Below are positions 1-7,623 of a stretch of DNA of 34,163 nt, piece after piece. The notes under the pieces are model-generated. The model had not been told where the DNA came from. It ran no database searches and was given only the letters and a program-made list of their open reading frames with translations. The DNA comes from an uncultured Bryobacteraceae bacterium (GTDB taxonomy: Bacteria; Acidobacteriota; Terriglobia; Bryobacterales; Bryobacteraceae). A program made the translations under genes and the position numbers. The DNA lies in assembly GCA_955652915.1 (NCBI GenBank), contig CATPCJ010000226.1:1-34163 (forward strand), written 5' to 3'. Within the stretch, counting starts at the first letter, position 1. Each line of letters starts with the position of its first letter.

Positions 1-1470
1 GAAGTATTGTGTAAACCGGCCGAACGACAATCGGAGATCGAGAATCGCGCTGGGCGAGAGGATCCGGGTCCAATCGGCGATGTACGTCTGCGATGTGCGT
101 TGCGACACGATATTGCCGTATTCGGCGGGTGGTGGGAACCCGTTCTGGCTGCGGAATTCATGTCCGTGCTGGAAAGTGAACATCGCATACAGGCGATCCC
201 CGTTGCCGGAGACGTGATCCCAGCGGCCCATCGGTTGGTCGTAGCGGTAGGCGCCAACGTTCGCGGTCGCGAAATAGTTTTGCGACTGGCCCGGCGCGTT
301 TGGTGTCGGATACAGATCGAGGATCTTCTGGCCGGCTGGGCTGATGCGGCTTGCGGGAATCGCGTTTCCCGGAAAGGGATCGCGAACATAAGTGCCGAAG
401 CAATTCGTTCCTTTGGCCGTGTCCACACCCGAAACACACTTCCGGACCGAGATCGGATCGTAGACCTGGATGCCGAAGTTCGAGAAATTCTGACCATTGC
501 GTAGATCGGCCGGCGGACTGTCGGTCACCAGCGGAAATGGGACCCGTTCCCGAAACCCTTCAAAGCTCGCGAAATAGAAGTCCCTGTCTTTTCGGATAGG
601 ACCCCCGGCAGTACCGCCGAATTGATTGGTGATATGTTTTCCGCGTGGAGCGCCCACTTGGTTGTTCTGCGTGGTGTTCGCATCCAGCACGGAATTGCGT
701 AGATATTCAAACAGCGAGCCGTGCACGCGATTTGCGCCGGACTTGATGGTGGTGTTGACGGTGCCTCCGCCGGTGCGCCCATACTGCGCATCGAAAGTGT
801 TGGTCATCACCTTGAATTCCTGGATGGCTTCCATGTTTGGCGCCACCTGCCAGGAGCCGGTGAGGCTGACGGGCGCGCCATTCAGCAGGAATTGATTGGT
901 CCCTTGCACGCCACCGTTCATGACATATGCGCCGGAAGTATCCCAGCCTCGCGTGCCCGAGTAGCCGTTGGCCCCAAACTGTTCCTGGGTGAATATCACG
1001 CCCGGCGCCAGTTCCATCAGCATGTAAGCCTGCCGCCCATTCAACGGATATTCTGAAGTTTGCAGAGTGTCGAAATTCTGTCCGCCCGACCCATTCGTTG
1101 AATCGATCAAATCCAAGGCGGCGGTCACCGTGATTTCGGTGCTCATCTGGCCGACTTCCAGCATGAAAGACAGGTCCAGTTTGTCGGCCACGAGCAGCAC
1201 CACGTTCTCACGGCGGACACTCTTGAAACCCGGAGCGGCAACTTCGACGATATACTTGTCCGGCGTGAGAAACGAAAGCGAGTAATAGCCTTCTTTGTTG
1301 GTTACGGTTTGAGTGACTTCATTTTTTCCCGGCTGAATTGCCTTGACTGCAGCTCCGGGCACGGCCGCCTTGGAGCTGTCGGTGACCTGTCCGGTGATGG
1401 TGGCGCGAAAATCCTGTCCCACCAGAGTACTGCTCACCAGAAAAGTAAGAGCTACGGCCATCTTACTCAT
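1..1470 (-). CDS. TonB-dependent receptor-like outer-membrane protein with carboxypeptidase-regulatory domain, 5' part
   Basis: The frame stays open from an ATG at 1470 to the left edge, giving 490 codons with no stop, so the C-terminal barrel lies outside the window. The first 20 or so residues form a signal peptide (MSKMAVALTFLVSSTLVGQ). Residues about 24-105 are a carboxypeptidase-regulatory-like beta-sandwich (ITGQVTDSSKAAVPGA, then GYYSLSFLTPDKYIVEV and GFKSV). A plug-like region follows, with FDAQYGRTGGGTVNTTIKSG and FGGTAGGPIRKDRDFYFASF, the signature of the large Oar-like receptors of Acidobacteriota. The family sits in the outer membrane and probably takes up or binds large substrates; the substrate cannot be read here. 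An alternative ATG lies at 1461. No strong ribosome site precedes 1470, only a G-rich stretch. Confidence 0.88.
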   Translation of the reverse strand, partial: MSKMAVALTFLVSSTLVGQDFRATITGQVTDSSKAAVPGAAVKAIQPGKNEVTQTVTNKEGYYSLSFLTPDKYIVEVAAPGFKSVRRENVVLLVADKLDLSFMLEVGQMSTEITVTAALDLIDSTNGSGGQNFDTLQTSEYPLNGRQAYMLMELAPGVIFTQEQFGANGYSGTRGWDTSGAYVMNGGVQGTNQFLLNGAPVSLTGSWQVAPNMEAIQEFKVMTNTFDAQYGRTGGGTVNTTIKSGANRVHGSLFEYLRNSVLDANTTQNNQVGAPRGKHITNQFGGTAGGPIRKDRDFYFASFEGFRERVPFPLVTDSPPADLRNGQNFSNFGIQVYDPISVRKCVSGVDTAKGTNCFGTYVRDPFPGNAIPASRISPAGQKILDLYPTPNAPGQSQNYFATANVGAYRYDQPMGRWDHVSGNGDRLYAMFTFQHGHEFRSQNGFPPPAEYGNIVSQRTSQTYIADWTRILSPSAILDLRLSFGRFTQYF

Positions 1471-1929
1471 CCCCCACCCCCTAGCTGATGTATGTTATCA
1501 GAAAACGAAACAGAAGTCGTCCATTTATCGAGCGCGACTATATCAGGAAACTAACCTGAAGACCAGTTGTGCCCTTCGTGGATCACCGAAGCCGCTAGCC
1601 AGAGTACGATCAAAATTAAATAGGACCTTTCCCCTGTTGGGCGATGATCTCCTCAATCGTGGGGTTGGCTTCAAAGTTGCAGCGTGGATCGTTCGATTTG
1701 GAGTCCACAGAAATTACTTACGCCAAGTGTAGCAACGGTGTGCTGTGGCTCCATCCGCGGAGCGTGATGGTTCTCTTCTCCTGGGCCGATTGTAGCGCCT
1801 AGACAAACCCAGCGATGTTCGTCAGCGCTGGTCGTTGTTCGCCTGCCATTTCTCACGGCCCTCAGCACGCCGTTTGCGTCCGCCATTCGGGCAAGGTTTT
1901 GATAACCCTAAGAAACGTGATAGAACAAG
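1471..1929. other. Intergenic stretch without a recognisable gene
   Basis: About 460 bases between the first receptor and the winged-helix remnant. Frames on both strands are short and look like nothing I recognise. It must contain the receptor promoter (minus strand). I see no clear RNA gene, array or terminator. Confidence 0.5.
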
Positions 1930-2348
1930 TTGAAAGTGCGTAACCTTGTAGTGAGTCAGGCGCTCCAGAACAGCGCGATCAAACGGCAAGCTGAGAAGAT
2001 ATTCTTCAGCCACCCCTCTTTTCGTTTTATCGTAGAGCAAACCCTGGCCGGAAAAACCTCCGACATCAGGGAATATACAATCGGCGTTGCCGTCTTCGAC
2101 CGGTCGGCAGCATTCGATCCACGCGCGGATGCCGTGGTGGGTGCGGAGGCGCAGTGGCTGCGTTCCAAGCACTCGATCCACATTGAATTGCAGAAGAGCG
2201 TTCGTGTTCCGGCGATTCGGGAGCGGGCGCGGTGAACCCGCCGCCCGATCCCACCACGCGCTGGTTGGGCGTCGCGATGATCGTTTTCGCATTAGCCATA
2301 GTTGGGCTGTTGATTTTTCGCGCTGTCCAAGTCGCGAAATCGCCGTGA
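1930..2348 (+). pseudogene. Remnant of a winged-helix/TPR signalling protein: DNA-binding N-domain plus membrane anchor
   Basis: Frame 1 (1930-2235) reads RFIVEQTLAGKTSDIREYT, IGVAVFDRSAAFDPRADAVV, then AEAQWLRSK and IELQKSVRVP. I recognise this as the N-terminal domain common in acidobacterial proteins with a DNA-binding head, one membrane helix and TPR repeats. Family members normally have an extra stretch between the LRSK and IEL motifs; here it is missing. The frame stops at 2233-2235. A different frame beginning near GTG 2232 then gives PPPDPTTRWLGVAMIVFALAIVGLLIF, a membrane helix expected to follow, and stops at 2348. An in-frame TAG directly precedes the TTG at 1930. No TPR half follows. 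I read this as a deleted, frameshifted fragment. Confidence 0.65.
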
Positions 2349-2350
2349 AA

Positions 2351-3203
2351 TTATTCTTCCGGCCGCGTCGGTTTTGAAACCGGAGGCTCCGGGAAAATTG
2401 GGCAAACTTTGGGAGCGTCGTGCCCGTCCTCATCGCCCTGATCGTCATTAGTGCAGAGCCGGCGGGGCAACCCGGACAACTTCACTCCAGGTAGACTTGC
2501 GACCTGTTCACCGCCCGCGCCCAATGCCATTTCCGCGAGTATCAGTCGTATTACGTCTTGGACCTCCGGGAGAAATACGCCTTGGACTGCCGGAAGATTT
2601 ACGCCACCAGGGTGTGAACTGGCCTGGATCTCGCTGAGCGTGACTGTGCCGTCATGATTGAGGTCGAACATATTGAACACCTGGGGCACGAGCCCTTGCG
2701 AGGCGAAATTGTCGCGGATGTCCCGCGGCCTCACGGACCCATCGGCCAAAAATATGGAATCGCCGACAAACCTTGAACCAATGGCAGCCATGCGCAGGAA
2801 CATAGCATCCGTCAGTTCAGCCGCGCGCGCAATCGGCGTACACTTTGGCGGTCCGGCCTGATCGACTCCGCAACTGTCAGAACCAGTTTTACCGAGCGCC
2901 GCCGGAGTGCAGACTACGTGAAACATATTCGCAGCGGGCGGTAGCGTGATCGTGCAATTGAACCCGTTCGACTGTGGCGCGAACCCGGCCGGCTGCACGG
3001 TGTAGTGGCCCGTTTGACCGAAAAATGATTTTTCCGCGGATGCGATCTGCGTCAGAACGCCGAGTAAGTGGGCTCGATTGGCGGCTTCGCGCACTTTCTG
3101 CACTGCCGGAAGAAGTAAGCCGATGAGAATTGCGATAATCGCGATTACCACCAGCAATTCGATAAGTGAAGCCTCGATGAGTCTCACGTTTATGAACTCG
3201 CAT
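2351..3203 (-). pseudogene. Type IV pilin-like (prepilin) protein with EF-hand motif, frameshifted in the cleavage motif
   Basis: The gene has a strong ribosome site (GGAGGA, 3210-3215) before an ATG at 3203. That frame starts [12 protein letters not shown], the usual short basic prepilin leader. At about 3165-3168 the frame breaks, and the next frame supplies [20 protein letters not shown] and [11 protein letters not shown], the pilin hydrophobic helix, and runs to a stop at 2351. RGFTLIE is thus split: GF in one frame, LIE in the other, as if two bases were lost. The intact 278-codon frame could start at a GTG (3187), but it then reads EASLIE and lacks the Gly(-1) and Phe(+1) that prepilin peptidase needs. 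Later the protein has [12 protein letters not shown], an EF-hand-like calcium loop, followed by a proline-rich end. The fold resembles the pseudopilins common in Planctomycetes and Acidobacteriota. A sequencing error would also explain the break. Confidence 0.7.
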
Positions 3204-3331
3204 CTTTTCTCCTCCGCGAACGACCTTTGACACGGCAGGAATGATAGTACATCGCAGCTTACGGATTTTCAAGAGAGTAACTTACTTAGTGGACACGTTA
3301 CTTTTTGTTACACGTGACGAGGAAGAATAGA

Positions 3332-4525
3332 ATGACCGATGTCTCGCGAAGTGCTGTATTGGAGTATGTCCATGGATATAAGCCGCGGATGGTCGAAGCG
3401 CTTTCGGAGTTGATCCGCATCCCGACGGAGAATCCTCCAGGCAATTGTTATAGCGAATGCCGGGATGAGTTGGTACGCCAACTTCGCGATCTTGAACTCG
3501 ACGCTGAGTTGATTGAATCCGAGGGCGCGGCCTGCATCCGGAGCACCTTTGGTTCCGGCGGCCCGGCGGTCTACTTTCATGGCCATTACGACGTAGTTCC
3601 GGCGTCTGACCCGCGGCAGTTTACGCCTTCTGTTCGTAACGCACATGTATTCGGGCGAGGCAGCGCGGACATGAAAGGCGGCCTGATATCCATGATGTAC
3701 GCCGTACGCGCGCTGAAGGATTTGGGCGTGAAGTTGAATGGACGAATCGTCCTTATGTTCGTTCCCGACGAAGAGACCGGGGGAAAGCGCGGTACGGCGC
3801 GTCTGGCGGAGCAGCAGCGGCTGGAGAGCGATGCCTTGGCGATGTTTACTGCTGAGCCGACTAGCGGCATGATATGGAACGCCTGCCGGGGCGCTATTTC
3901 GGCGCGAATCGCCGTGAAGGGAAAATCGGCTCACGTTGGTCACCACTACAAGGGGATCAATGCGTTTGAACATGCCCTGGAAATCTGCAAGGAACTCCAG
4001 GCTCTTCGCGACGAAGTGCAGGCGCGGACGACGGCGTATCGAATTTCTCCGGATGCCGCTCGCAATTCTATTCTCCTGATTGGGGGCGAGGTTCGCGCAG
4101 GAACGAATTTCAACGTGGTGCCTGAAGTGTGCTCGTTCACCGTCGATCGGCGCATCAATCCGGAGGAGAGTCTGGCTAAAGAAAAGGCTCGTCTGCTTGC
4201 CGTACTGGACAAATTCCGGGACGCGGGAACTCTCGAGTATGAAGTGTTCCAGGAAGCACAAGGAGCTGGCGTCCCCGAGACCTCGATGCCGGCCCAGGTT
4301 CTGGCGCGGCAGATCGAAATTGTCAAGGGCCGAACCCCGGTGTTCGAGATGTGTCCGGGTTTGCTCGAGATCAGGTTTTATGCGCAACTGGGCATACCCG
4401 CGCTTGCCTATGGACCCGGCTTGTTGCAGGTGTCGCATGGGCCGAGGGAATACGTCAGCGTGAAAAATCTGGTGGACTGCGCCGCGATTTACGCGCTTTC
4501 TGCGATTGAAGTTCTTCGGAACTAG
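3332..4525 (+). CDS. M20 family metallopeptidase/deacylase (ArgE/DapE-like)
   Basis: A cytoplasmic zinc amidohydrolase of about 397 residues, the usual length of the ArgE/DapE/CPG2 group, which cleaves acyl or aminoacyl amide bonds. Seen motifs: HGHYDVVP (His85 metal ligand, Asp87 catalytic), GRGSADMKGG (Asp113 bridging metal), PDEETGGKRGT (Glu147 general base, Glu148 ligand), and a C-terminal SHGPREYVS supplying the last His. A dimerisation-domain pattern lies in the middle (KGKSAHVGHHYKGINAFEHA). I chose the ATG at 3332 because GAGGAAG at 3319-3325 sits 6 bases before it; an upstream TTG at 3305 only adds nine residues and would contain this ribosome site. Exact substrate unknown; no arginine or lysine biosynthesis gene lies nearby. 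Confidence 0.9.
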   Translation: MTDVSRSAVLEYVHGYKPRMVEALSELIRIPTENPPGNCYSECRDELVRQLRDLELDAELIESEGAACIRSTFGSGGPAVYFHGHYDVVPASDPRQFTPSVRNAHVFGRGSADMKGGLISMMYAVRALKDLGVKLNGRIVLMFVPDEETGGKRGTARLAEQQRLESDALAMFTAEPTSGMIWNACRGAISARIAVKGKSAHVGHHYKGINAFEHALEICKELQALRDEVQARTTAYRISPDAARNSILLIGGEVRAGTNFNVVPEVCSFTVDRRINPEESLAKEKARLLAVLDKFRDAGTLEYEVFQEAQGAGVPETSMPAQVLARQIEIVKGRTPVFEMCPGLLEIRFYAQLGIPALAYGPGLLQVSHGPREYVSVKNLVDCAAIYALSAIEVLRN

Positions 4526-4601
4526 CCGGACTTGCCGGTGTTCGTTTTTTTACAATACGCGCCCTCCGCATTTCGCGCACAATTGGAACCAGGAGAAAAC
4601 A

Positions 4602-5015
4602 ATGACAGTCAACAAAGCAAATATCGTCCCTGCCTTGCGGTATCGTAATGCGCCGAAAGCTATCGAATGGCTTTGCGAGGCATTTGGATTTGAGCAGCAC
4701 GTGGTGATACCGGGCGAGAACGGAGCCATCGCTCACGCTCAGCTCATTCTCGGCAACGGGATGATCATGCTCGGTTCAGTAGCGCCAGGTGAGTACGGCA
4801 AGTTGACCAAACAGCCGGACGAAACGGGCGGAGCCGTGACGCAGAGTGTCTATGTCGTCGTCCCGGACGCGGATGCGCACTATCAGCGAGCGAAGGCGGC
4901 GGGCGCTGAAATGGCGATCGATATCAAGAATGAGGATTACGGAGGCCGCGGATATACGTGCCGCGACCTGGAAGGGCACATCTGGACTTTTGGAACCTAC
5001 GATCCATGGGCCTGA
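4602..5015 (+). CDS. VOC superfamily (glyoxalase/PhnB-like) protein
   Basis: A 137-residue protein of the vicinal-oxygen-chelate fold. It starts MTVNKANIVPALRYRNAPKA and carries the paired beta-alpha-beta pattern: AIEWLCEAFGFE, AHAQLILGNGMIMLGS, then VVVPDADAHYQRAKAAGAE and the closing RGYTCRDLEGHIWTFGTY. This matches PhnB/glyoxalase-related small proteins often annotated as bleomycin-resistance-like; the ligand is unknown. AGGAGA at 4591-4596 fixes the ATG at 4602. The 3' end overlaps the convergent sigma-factor gene by 19 bases. VOC, YCII and DinB-fold proteins are frequent neighbours of ECF41/ECF42-type sigma factors, so it may belong to that stress module, but it is on the opposite strand. 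Confidence 0.88.
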   Translation: MTVNKANIVPALRYRNAPKAIEWLCEAFGFEQHVVIPGENGAIAHAQLILGNGMIMLGSVAPGEYGKLTKQPDETGGAVTQSVYVVVPDADAHYQRAKAAGAEMAIDIKNEDYGGRGYTCRDLEGHIWTFGTYDPWA

Positions 5016-6274
5016 CGTTCGCGCATCGCAGCTTCGACTGACGCCAGCCGCCGCGCGAGAAAATCCTGCTCAATGCGATTGCCGGCCAGACCGGATGCAG
5101 TGCGATAGGCCATCGCTGCTTCTTCCAGGCGATCCATCCGAAACAATATGTCCGCACGGGCGGCGTGGAAGAGATAATATTTCTCCAATTCGCCAGAAGG
5201 GCCAAGTGCATCGATGGCTTGCAGTCCTGCCTCTAATCCGGCGCTCATGGCAATTGCCACGGCACGATTGAGCGCAATCACGGAAGAGGAATTGAACTCC
5301 AGCAGTTTTCCATAGAGGGCCGCGATTTGTGGCCAATCGGTATCCCGAGCGCTTTTCGACTGCGCGTGCAGCGCGGCGATCGCGGCCTGCAATTGATAGG
5401 GACCGGCGCGTCCCAAGTGCAGCGCCTGTTCCACCAACCCGAGGCCCTCTGAGATTTCGCTTTCGTCCCAAAGTGAGCGATCCTGTTCTTCCAACGTAAC
5501 TAGCTGTCCGTTTGAAACACGAGCGTCGCGGCGTGAATCATGCAACAACATCAATGCCAGCAGCGCAATGTTTTCGGGCTCTTCGGGCACCAATTCGCAT
5601 AAGACACGACCGAGCCGGATCGCCTCCAGGCACAAATCCCTTCGCACCAATCGATCGCCAGTGGCGGCGGAGTAGCCTTCATTGAAGATCAGATAGACCA
5701 CCGCTTGTACTGAAGTCAGACGCTCGGCCAGCCGGTGCGGCGGCGGCACCGCATAAGGAATGTGGGCTTCCTGGATCTTGCGTTTGGCTCGGACCAGGCG
5801 CTGCGCCATGGTGGGTTCAGGCAACAGAAATGCCTTGGCAATTTCCGCGGTGCTCAAGCCGCCGAGCGTACGCAGCGTCAAAGCCACCTGACCCTCGCGG
5901 TTCAACGCCGGATGGCAGCAGGTGAAGATCAAACGCAGCCGGTCATCTGGAAAAGGCATGGACATTTCCTCCAGATCGAAGTTGTCCCGCGGGATGGCGG
6001 CTGCCGTTGCGTGCAGTAACGAATCCTGTTTCTCACGTTTGGTGCGCTCTCGCCGGCTTTGATCGATGAGCTTTCTGTGCGCCGCGGCCGTAATCCAGGC
6101 TCCAGGATTTTGTGGAATGCCTTTGGCGGGCCAGTGGGCGAGCGCCGACGCAAAGGCTTCTTGCAGAGCTTCCTCGGCGCGATCAAATGAGCCGGAGATG
6201 CGGATCAGCGTCGCGATAATGCGGCCGCTCTCCTCGCGAAAGACGGACTCCACGGCTGTTCTTGCATCCAGCAT
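4997..6274 (-). CDS. ECF42-type RNA polymerase sigma factor with C-terminal TPR-like extension
   Basis: 425 residues, about twice a simple ECF sigma factor. Region 2 is at the N-terminus (RAEEALQEAFASALAHWP, then NPGAWITAAAHRKLIDQSRR). Region 4 follows (LTLRTLGGLSTAEIAKAF and MAQRLVRAKRKIQEA). The remaining 250 residues include VYLIFNEGYSA and ALMLLHDSRRDAR, the hallmark of the long C-terminal domain of the ECF42 group, which replaces an anti-sigma factor as the control element. The group is typically encoded beside a YCII/DGPF protein, and exactly that gene lies 14 bases upstream (6289-6654), presumably in one operon. The 3' end overlaps the VOC gene. The inducing signal is unknown. Confidence 0.9.
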   Translation of the reverse strand: MLDARTAVESVFREESGRIIATLIRISGSFDRAEEALQEAFASALAHWPAKGIPQNPGAWITAAAHRKLIDQSRRERTKREKQDSLLHATAAAIPRDNFDLEEMSMPFPDDRLRLIFTCCHPALNREGQVALTLRTLGGLSTAEIAKAFLLPEPTMAQRLVRAKRKIQEAHIPYAVPPPHRLAERLTSVQAVVYLIFNEGYSAATGDRLVRRDLCLEAIRLGRVLCELVPEEPENIALLALMLLHDSRRDARVSNGQLVTLEEQDRSLWDESEISEGLGLVEQALHLGRAGPYQLQAAIAALHAQSKSARDTDWPQIAALYGKLLEFNSSSVIALNRAVAIAMSAGLEAGLQAIDALGPSGELEKYYLFHAARADILFRMDRLEEAAMAYRTASGLAGNRIEQDFLARRLASVEAAMRERQAHGS

Positions 6275-6288
6275 GCATGCCGAGTCTG

Positions 6289-6654
6289 CTAGCGCGGTGG
6301 CAAGCCGGCAAGGGGCCGAATCTCAACACAACCGGAAGCTCCGCCGCATGAACTTGGAATTTTACCGGCCCACTCGATGGCTTCGTCCAAATCCTTGCAA
6401 TCGAGAATGTAGTACCCCGCGAGCTGTTCCTTGGTCTCGGCGAACGGGCCGTCGGTGCTGAAGACTTTTCCTTCTTGAACGCGGACAGTGGTGGCGGTTG
6501 TCGTAGACTTCAACGGCTCCGCGCCGTGAAAGATGCCCTTCTGCGTGGCTTCTTGCATGACCGACCAATGCGTGGCTTTCACGTTCTCCATTTCCTCGGG
6601 CGTAATCCGTTCCGCGGCATTTTCTTGTGTGTAGATCAGCATCATGTAGCGCAT
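6289..6654 (-). CDS. YCII-related (DGPF-domain) protein, ECF42 partner
   Basis: 121 residues beginning MRYMMLIYTQENAAERITPE, with the family motif STDGPFAETKEQLAGYYILD and CKDLDEAIEWAGKIPS. The fold is a small ferredoxin-like alpha/beta domain. DGPF proteins are the usual regulon members next to ECF42 sigma factors; their chemistry is unknown. GGAG sits about 6 bases before the ATG. Near the C-terminus the usual compact ending is widened by SSCGGASG before VEIRPL, a small family-specific oddity. The sigma gene follows at a 14-base spacing, so the two are probably cotranscribed. A G-quadruplex-type tract starts 20 bases upstream of the start codon. Confidence 0.9.
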   Translation of the reverse strand: MRYMMLIYTQENAAERITPEEMENVKATHWSVMQEATQKGIFHGAEPLKSTTTATTVRVQEGKVFSTDGPFAETKEQLAGYYILDCKDLDEAIEWAGKIPSSCGGASGCVEIRPLAGLPPR

Positions 6655-6669
6655 GGTTGCTCCGGTAGA

Positions 6670-6810
6670 GACTGGGGATTGGGGACTCGGGGCTGGGGAA
6701 GCACCTCGGCTCTTACGTCAACGGTGGCCAGATTCTCCAACCCCCAGTCTAGTTCCCAACCCGAACGAGTCCCCATCGGCCCCAGCCCCCAGTCCCTAAA
6801 CCCTAGCCCC
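6670..6810. repeat. G/C-tract low-complexity inverted repeat with G-quadruplex motif
   Basis: On the plus strand four G4 runs lie at 6674-6677, 6681-6684, 6689-6692 and 6695-6698, spaced 3-4 bases, a textbook intramolecular G-quadruplex pattern. At about 6740-6808 the reverse pattern appears: C-runs with the same ACTGGGG/CCCCAGT words, so the whole behaves as an imperfect inverted repeat. It fills the gap between the DinB-like gene end and the YCII start and must overlap the promoter region of the YCII-sigma operon. Its origin (minisatellite-like expansion or mobile repeat) cannot be decided. Confidence 0.7.
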
Positions 6811-7430
6811 TAATTTCTTGGAAAATTGGAATCGGCCTTGACCTCCAGAATCTGCTTTGTGTGCCTATCGGTATGGGCGGCGATCGCCAGGATCCATTCG
6901 TAGCCGTCCATCGAGCCGAACACCGGGTGACTCACTAGGTGCCCGCGCAAATCGGCGTCTGACTTTAAGAAGGCGACGGTCTGTTGACGGCTTGTTAGAA
7001 ATCTATCCAGTGCGGCTTGAGCGGTCCAGCGCCCGGTTGGAACGATCGGCGGCGGAGCCTGGTACTTCGTGGAGCGGTCCGGCATCTGCGCCAGAATCGC
7101 CGCATCGATTTGCTTCGGATCTCGATCCGCCGGCGCGACGGAGGAGGAGCTTGCGAGCTGCGGGCGAATATTCTCCAGCAAGAGATTCTCCACGAGGACA
7201 AGGTGCTCGACGATCTCCGCGATCGACCAGCGATCGGGCGCGGATTTGAACTTCCATTGTGCCTCAGAAAGACCCTTAGTAGCGTCGACGAGGCCATTGC
7301 GCGTGTCGGCGAGATAGCGCAGGCCTTTTTCACGGTCCGAGGACGTTAGATCTTGTCCGGCGGCGAGCACCGAGGCAAAGACGACGGGCGACAGCACTTG
7401 GGCGATCGCGCGCAAATTATAGCGACTCAT
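6810..7430 (-). CDS. Exported DinB-fold protein
   Basis: 206 residues. A signal peptide is visible (AIAQVLSPVVFASVLAAGQ). The body is a DinB/YfiT-like four-helix bundle: WSIAEIVEHLVLVENLLLEN with the first metal His, and AAHTDRHTKQILEVK with two more, giving the three-His metal site of the superfamily. DinB-fold proteins include thiol-dependent S-transferases and metal-dependent hydrolases; a signal peptide is less usual and recurs in Acidobacteriota. AAGGAG precedes the ATG by 9 bases. It is on the same strand as the YCII-sigma operon but separated from it by the G-tract repeat, so it is probably its own transcript. Confidence 0.85.
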   Translation of the reverse strand: MSRYNLRAIAQVLSPVVFASVLAAGQDLTSSDREKGLRYLADTRNGLVDATKGLSEAQWKFKSAPDRWSIAEIVEHLVLVENLLLENIRPQLASSSSVAPADRDPKQIDAAILAQMPDRSTKYQAPPPIVPTGRWTAQAALDRFLTSRQQTVAFLKSDADLRGHLVSHPVFGSMDGYEWILAIAAHTDRHTKQILEVKADSNFPRN

Positions 7431-7623
7431 TGTTGATCTCCTTTTAACACTCCCTTACGGTCGTGGTTCTGAAACGGTTACTGAAGCTGGAGGCGTGGTC
7501 AGGACCGCCTCCGACAGAACGACGAACGAAAACCTCAAGATCGACAATTGGCGAGAGGAATTTTCGACACCGTACCTGTTTTCATCGCTTCTTCAGAATC
7601 GGACTGCACAATCGTATGTAAAG

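Noticed and set aside
1822..2448. Minus-strand frame of 208 residues over the winged-helix remnant
   Set aside because: Composition is unlike a protein family and it overlaps recognisable coding text on the plus strand.
3155..3180. Programmed ribosomal frameshift in the pilin gene
   Set aside because: No slippery heptamer, pseudoknot or stimulating site is seen; mutation or sequencing error is simpler.
3308..4438. Long minus-strand frame (376 residues)
   Set aside because: Exact shadow of the M20 peptidase with no family motif.
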